Assembly (NCBI RefSeq): GCF_031457455.1
Contig: NZ_JAVDWU010000001.1
Location: 868,001-932,000 of the forward strand
Origin: Hydrogenophaga palleronii_A
Lineage (GTDB): Bacteria > Pseudomonadota > Gammaproteobacteria > Burkholderiales > Burkholderiaceae_C
Length of the DNA: 64,000 nt
Direction of reading: 5' to 3'
Shown here piece after piece: positions 60,697 through 64,000 of this stretch (the first letter of the stretch is position 1; each line of letters starts with the position of its first letter). Made by a program: the position numbers and the translations under genes. The notes beneath the pieces were generated by a model. It was given only the letters and a program-made list of their open reading frames with translations, was not told the DNA's origin and searched no databases.

Positions 60697-63411
60697 ATGA
60701 ATCCTGCAGGACAGTCCGACGATTCCGGTCTGCCTATGGCGAGCAGCACCGAAGGCGCGGCTCCGGCGAAACTCGATCCCCAGTGGTCGCGCTTGGCGGA
60801 GGCGATCCATCGATTGACCGCACAGCATGGCGTCAAGCCCGGACGGGTGCTGGTACTGGTGCCTTACGCGCAGCTGATGGAAGAGGGCAGGCGAGCCTGG
60901 GGCTTGCTGCACCCCGGCGGGTTCCCGCCCCGTTTCGAATCGAGCCGGAATCTGGCGACCTCTCTGCAACCCTTCTTTCCGGGTGCAACCGATCTGAGCA
61001 TGGACATGGCCCGCGACAGTCTGGTCGCAGCGTCTTTTGTGGAGCGGGTGGCCAAAGCGCGAACGGATCCGGCCATTCGAGCCCTGATGGTTTCCCGGCT
61101 GATCGAAGCGGCCACGCAACTGGCGCCGGCTGCCGCTGCCATTGCGCCCGAACAGCGGCTGGCCTGGGCCAACTCACTTCAGGAACAGCTCCGGCTGAGG
61201 CCGACAGCGCTGCACTGGGAGTCGCTGCTGGGCTCCTTGGCGCTCACGTGGGCCGGCACCTCTTCCTTTGCCACCGACGCGCTGTGGGGGCCTGCAGCCC
61301 AACCGGGCATCCTGGCGGACGCGATGCTGGTGGTCCCCGGTTTTCATGACGACCCGTTGGCGAAGGCGCTGGTCAGGCACTGGGGAGAGCGGGCGACCGT
61401 GCTGCCCTTGATCGACCAGGCGGATGACCCGCACCTGGGTCAGCACGCACACATGCTCCGCTGCGCCGACAGCGAGGACGAGGCGCAACAGGCGGCGGCC
61501 TGTGTGCTGACCCGCGTCAATTCGGGGCTGGCGCCGGTGGCTCTGGTGGCCAACGACCGGATCCTGGTGCGGCGCATCAGCGCCATGCTGACGGGTGCGG
61601 GCGTGGCGGTTCGTGATGAAACTGGCTGGAGGCTGTCTACCACACACGCAGCGTCGCAGGTGATGGCGCTGCTGCGTGCGGCCGGCCCGAATGCACGTAC
61701 CGATGACGTGCTGGACTGGATGAAACTGGCGCCAGCCTGGAACGATGCGCAGATCCAGCGACTGGAGCGGGCCGCCCGCGAGGCCGGTGCATCGCGCTGG
61801 CGAGCGGTGCTGAAAACGCCCGCCCTGGCCGACGTGGTGCCAGCGGATCTGCCACCGCTGCTGGTGGCGTTGCAACCGCCACGGACGTTGAGTCAGTGGC
61901 TCACGGATACCTCAACCGCATTGATGGGCTGCGGGATGTGGGATCCGCTCCAGTTGGACGAGGCTGGCCAGCAGCTGATTCGCGCCTTGCGGCTGGGCCG
62001 CGCCGGAGCAGAAGAGCTCCTGGCCGTGAGCCAGGCTTTGACACAGACGGCCAACGTGGAAGACAGTCAGAAAAAGCAGGGATCCGGTACCGGCGGGCGC
62101 ATGTCGCTGTCGGCTTTGGGTGACTGGGTGCAAAACGTGCTGGAAGGTGCCAGCTTCACCGCCAGGCACGGTGCCGACCCCTTGGTGGTGGTTCTGCCCA
62201 TGGCGCAATTGCTGGGGAGGGGTTTCAAGGCGGCGGTGGTGCCGGGCTGCGATGAAGTGCACCTTCCCACCAGCCCAGAGCCACCGGGACAGTGGACCGC
62301 CGAACAACGCATGGTTCTGGGCCTTCCGTCACGCGCCGCGCTGGCTGAGGCCGCAGCAGGCGCATGGCAAGCCACGCTGGCCACGCCCCAACTGGACATT
62401 CTGTGGCGCAGCCAGGAGCGCGGCGAGTCCATGCTGGCCAGCGCCTGGGTGCAGGCGTTGCCGGCGTTTTCTCGCATCGCCGTTGCGGGCGCCACAGGCG
62501 ATCATGGCACTGACCGCCGACCCATGCGTTCACTCGTTGCGCAGGTGGCACCTCGACCGACACCCTCCGCGAGCGATCTGTTGCCTGAGAGGTTGTCGGC
62601 CAGCGCCTACCAGGACCTGCGCCACTGCCCCTATCGCTTCTTCGCCTTAAGGCAGCTCAGACTGACAGAGACACCGGAACTCGATGAAGCGCCCGACCAG
62701 CGCGACATGGGCAACTGGCTGCACGCCGTGCTGCGCGCTTTTCACGAGCAGCGCGGGGATGCCCGCCCGGGGGAGCAGGCCGACCGGCTGCGACTGGATC
62801 AGCTGGCTGTAGAGACCGCCGACGCCATGGGGCTCAATGCAGACGAAAGCGCGGCTGGCTTTCTGCCTTTTGAGGCCATGTGGCCCGCGTTGCGCGAGGG
62901 CTACCTGGCGTGGCTGGCGGGCTATGAATCCCGGGAGAGTGGCGCAGGTCCGCGTTTCGAGATGGCTGAGGTGGCGCGTGAAGTACCGCTCGGGCCATGG
63001 AAGCTGTACGGCAAACTGGACCGGGTCGATGTCCAGGGTTCACCAGAAGGCCCCATTCCCCTGGTGATCGACTACAAGACCGAGAGCCGGGCAAGGACGC
63101 TGGATCGCGTCAAGGAACCTCTGGAAGACACCCAGCTGGCGTTCTACGCTGCGCTGTTGCCACAGGACAACCTCAGGGCAGCGTACCTGAGCATCACCGA
63201 CAAGCGAGGCGACGGCCCCAAGGAGGCTTCCACGCTGTGGGTGGAGCAGGAAGACGTGCTCATGGCACGGGAAGAACTGCGCAAGGGACTTGTGCACGAC
63301 ATGTCGCGCGTCGCGGGTGGGCAAGCCATGCCCGCACTGGGCGAAGGGCAGGCTTGTGATTACTGTGCGGCCCGTGGCTTGTGCCGCAAGGATTTCTGGG
63401 GGCAGCAATGA
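60697..63411 (+). CDS. addB: AddB-like PD-(D/E)XK nuclease with inactivated helicase fold
   Basis: A protein of 904 residues. The N-terminal two thirds look like a superfamily I helicase that lost its Walker A. The C-terminal nuclease has RHCPYRFFALRQL (about 643-655), EVPLGPWKLYGKLDRVDV, the catalytic VIDYKTES (about 789-796), and CDYCAARGLC near the end. The four cysteines (one in RHC, three at the end) match the iron-sulfur cluster of AddB nucleases. It works with AddA in double-strand break processing. It overlaps the next gene by four bases. Confidence 0.88.
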   Translation: MNPAGQSDDSGLPMASSTEGAAPAKLDPQWSRLAEAIHRLTAQHGVKPGRVLVLVPYAQLMEEGRRAWGLLHPGGFPPRFESSRNLATSLQPFFPGATDLSMDMARDSLVAASFVERVAKARTDPAIRALMVSRLIEAATQLAPAAAAIAPEQRLAWANSLQEQLRLRPTALHWESLLGSLALTWAGTSSFATDALWGPAAQPGILADAMLVVPGFHDDPLAKALVRHWGERATVLPLIDQADDPHLGQHAHMLRCADSEDEAQQAAACVLTRVNSGLAPVALVANDRILVRRISAMLTGAGVAVRDETGWRLSTTHAASQVMALLRAAGPNARTDDVLDWMKLAPAWNDAQIQRLERAAREAGASRWRAVLKTPALADVVPADLPPLLVALQPPRTLSQWLTDTSTALMGCGMWDPLQLDEAGQQLIRALRLGRAGAEELLAVSQALTQTANVEDSQKKQGSGTGGRMSLSALGDWVQNVLEGASFTARHGADPLVVVLPMAQLLGRGFKAAVVPGCDEVHLPTSPEPPGQWTAEQRMVLGLPSRAALAEAAAGAWQATLATPQLDILWRSQERGESMLASAWVQALPAFSRIAVAGATGDHGTDRRPMRSLVAQVAPRPTPSASDLLPERLSASAYQDLRHCPYRFFALRQLRLTETPELDEAPDQRDMGNWLHAVLRAFHEQRGDARPGEQADRLRLDQLAVETADAMGLNADESAAGFLPFEAMWPALREGYLAWLAGYESRESGAGPRFEMAEVAREVPLGPWKLYGKLDRVDVQGSPEGPIPLVIDYKTESRARTLDRVKEPLEDTQLAFYAALLPQDNLRAAYLSITDKRGDGPKEASTLWVEQEDVLMAREELRKGLVHDMSRVAGGQAMPALGEGQACDYCAARGLCRKDFWGQQ

Positions 63412-64000
63412 AAATGCCCGCCTATCGAATCAACGGGCAGCCTGCTGAGCGCGAGGCGTTCTATGCGCTGGCCTGTGATCCCCATCGCAGCATCGCGGTC
63501 GAGGCCTGTGCTGGTGCAGGGAAGACCTGGATGCTGGTCTCGCGCATCTTGAGGGCCTTGCTCGATGGTTGTGCCGCGCAAGACATTCTGGCCATCACCT
63601 TCACCAAGAAGGCCGCGGGCGAAATGCGCGACCGCCTCAATGGCGAGTTGCGCCGATGTGCCACCCTCCCGGACGCCGAACTGGCGAGTGAGCTACGCGC
63701 GCGAGGCCTGAGTGCTCCCGACGCAGTGCTTCGTGCTCCCGAGCTGCGCACGCTGCATCAACGGCTGAACACCTTGGGCCGCCAGGTGCAGGTACGCACA
63801 TTTCATGGCTGGTTCGCTTCCCTGCTGCGGGGAGCTCCGCTGTCCGTGCTGCAGGAACTGAGACTGCCACCGCAGTACGAACTCCTGGAAGACGACGCAC
63901 AGGCCGTGGCGCTGGTGTGGCCCCGCTTCTATGGCGCTGTCGCCGGCGATGTTCAAAGCAAACAGGATTTTATGGACGCGGTGGCCGAGCACGGTCGCCA
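63408..64000 (+). CDS. addA: AddA-like UvrD-family helicase/nuclease (5' part)
   Basis: The first 197 codons of a helicase, cut by the window end. Walker A is VEACAGAGKTWMLVSR (about 27-42), motif Ia is ILAITFTKKAAGEMRDRL, and VQVRTFHGWFASLL is the next family motif. This arrangement is typical of AddA/RecB-type helicases. The start overlaps the addB stop (ATGA), confirming the two-gene operon. The helicase end and nuclease domain lie beyond the window. Confidence 0.9.
   Translation, partial: MKMPAYRINGQPAEREAFYALACDPHRSIAVEACAGAGKTWMLVSRILRALLDGCAAQDILAITFTKKAAGEMRDRLNGELRRCATLPDAELASELRARGLSAPDAVLRAPELRTLHQRLNTLGRQVQVRTFHGWFASLLRGAPLSVLQELRLPPQYELLEDDAQAVALVWPRFYGAVAGDVQSKQDFMDAVAEHGR

Overview
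The window is high-GC DNA with the gene content and order of a betaproteobacterial chromosome, most likely Burkholderiales, family Comamonadaceae (Hydrogenophaga-like). The signs are trxA next to rho, the pst-phoU-phoB-phoR order, AddAB-type recombination genes, a Lys/Ala/Pro-rich H1-like protein and a dispersed GC-rich palindromic element. This assignment rests on gene content only. Most of the window is ordinary chromosome interrupted by one accessory block.

Layout. 1-6655: end of a LolD-like ABC ATPase, rlmB, a Sir2 deacylase of desuccinylase type, a Yip1-family membrane protein, a two-gene chromate-family transporter, and a GAF/PAS histidine kinase with a stand-alone receiver. 6814-12329: beta-oxidation block (SDR reductase, fadB-like and fadA-like on the minus strand; a divergent acyl-CoA dehydrogenase). 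12545-32120: a complete, relaxase-free type IV secretion locus, discussed below. 32280-38047: glmM, a GNAT acetyltransferase, a NamZ/DUF1343 protein, a DOMON-like protein, a BamE-like lipoprotein and an ATP-grasp-like orphan. 38136-42836: an OlsB-like acyltransferase, an LpxH-like phosphoesterase, ppk1 and sixA. 42888-47708: an RHH/H1-like protein, a hybrid histidine kinase with Hpt, and a receiver-cyclase protein whose cyclase residues are degenerate. 47826-56332: ppx diverging from pstS-C-A-B-phoU-phoB-phoR. 56478-64000: a PMT-like membrane protein, rpmE2, rho, trxA, addB and the start of addA.

The outstanding system is the block from virB1 to a large effector. It holds all of virB1-B11 plus virD4 but no relaxase or DNA-processing gene. 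VirB7 carries an extra N0/TcpQ-like domain, the hallmark of the Xanthomonas-type bacteria-killing secretion systems (X-T4SS). The last gene encodes an 837-residue protein with an N-terminal zeta-toxin kinase P-loop and a C-terminal stretch that fits the XVIPCD secretion-signal domain recognised by VirD4. Two paralogous small cytoplasmic proteins, with overlapping genes, sit directly before it and are the obvious immunity candidates. Other genes in the locus encode a lipoprotein joining an XAC2610-like calcium-loop region to an LprI-like lysozyme-inhibitor region, and three unrecognised secreted or lipid-anchored proteins. I read this as an antibacterial contact-dependent weapon with a UDP-GlcNAc-kinase-type toxin, inferred from sequence motifs only.

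A second theme is phosphate. Good Pho-box-like tandem repeats lie before ppk1 and pstS, and a weaker one before the OlsB-like gene. Phosphate uptake, polyphosphate synthesis and breakdown, and phosphorus-free lipid synthesis are therefore grouped within about 18 kb and may respond together to PhoB encoded here.
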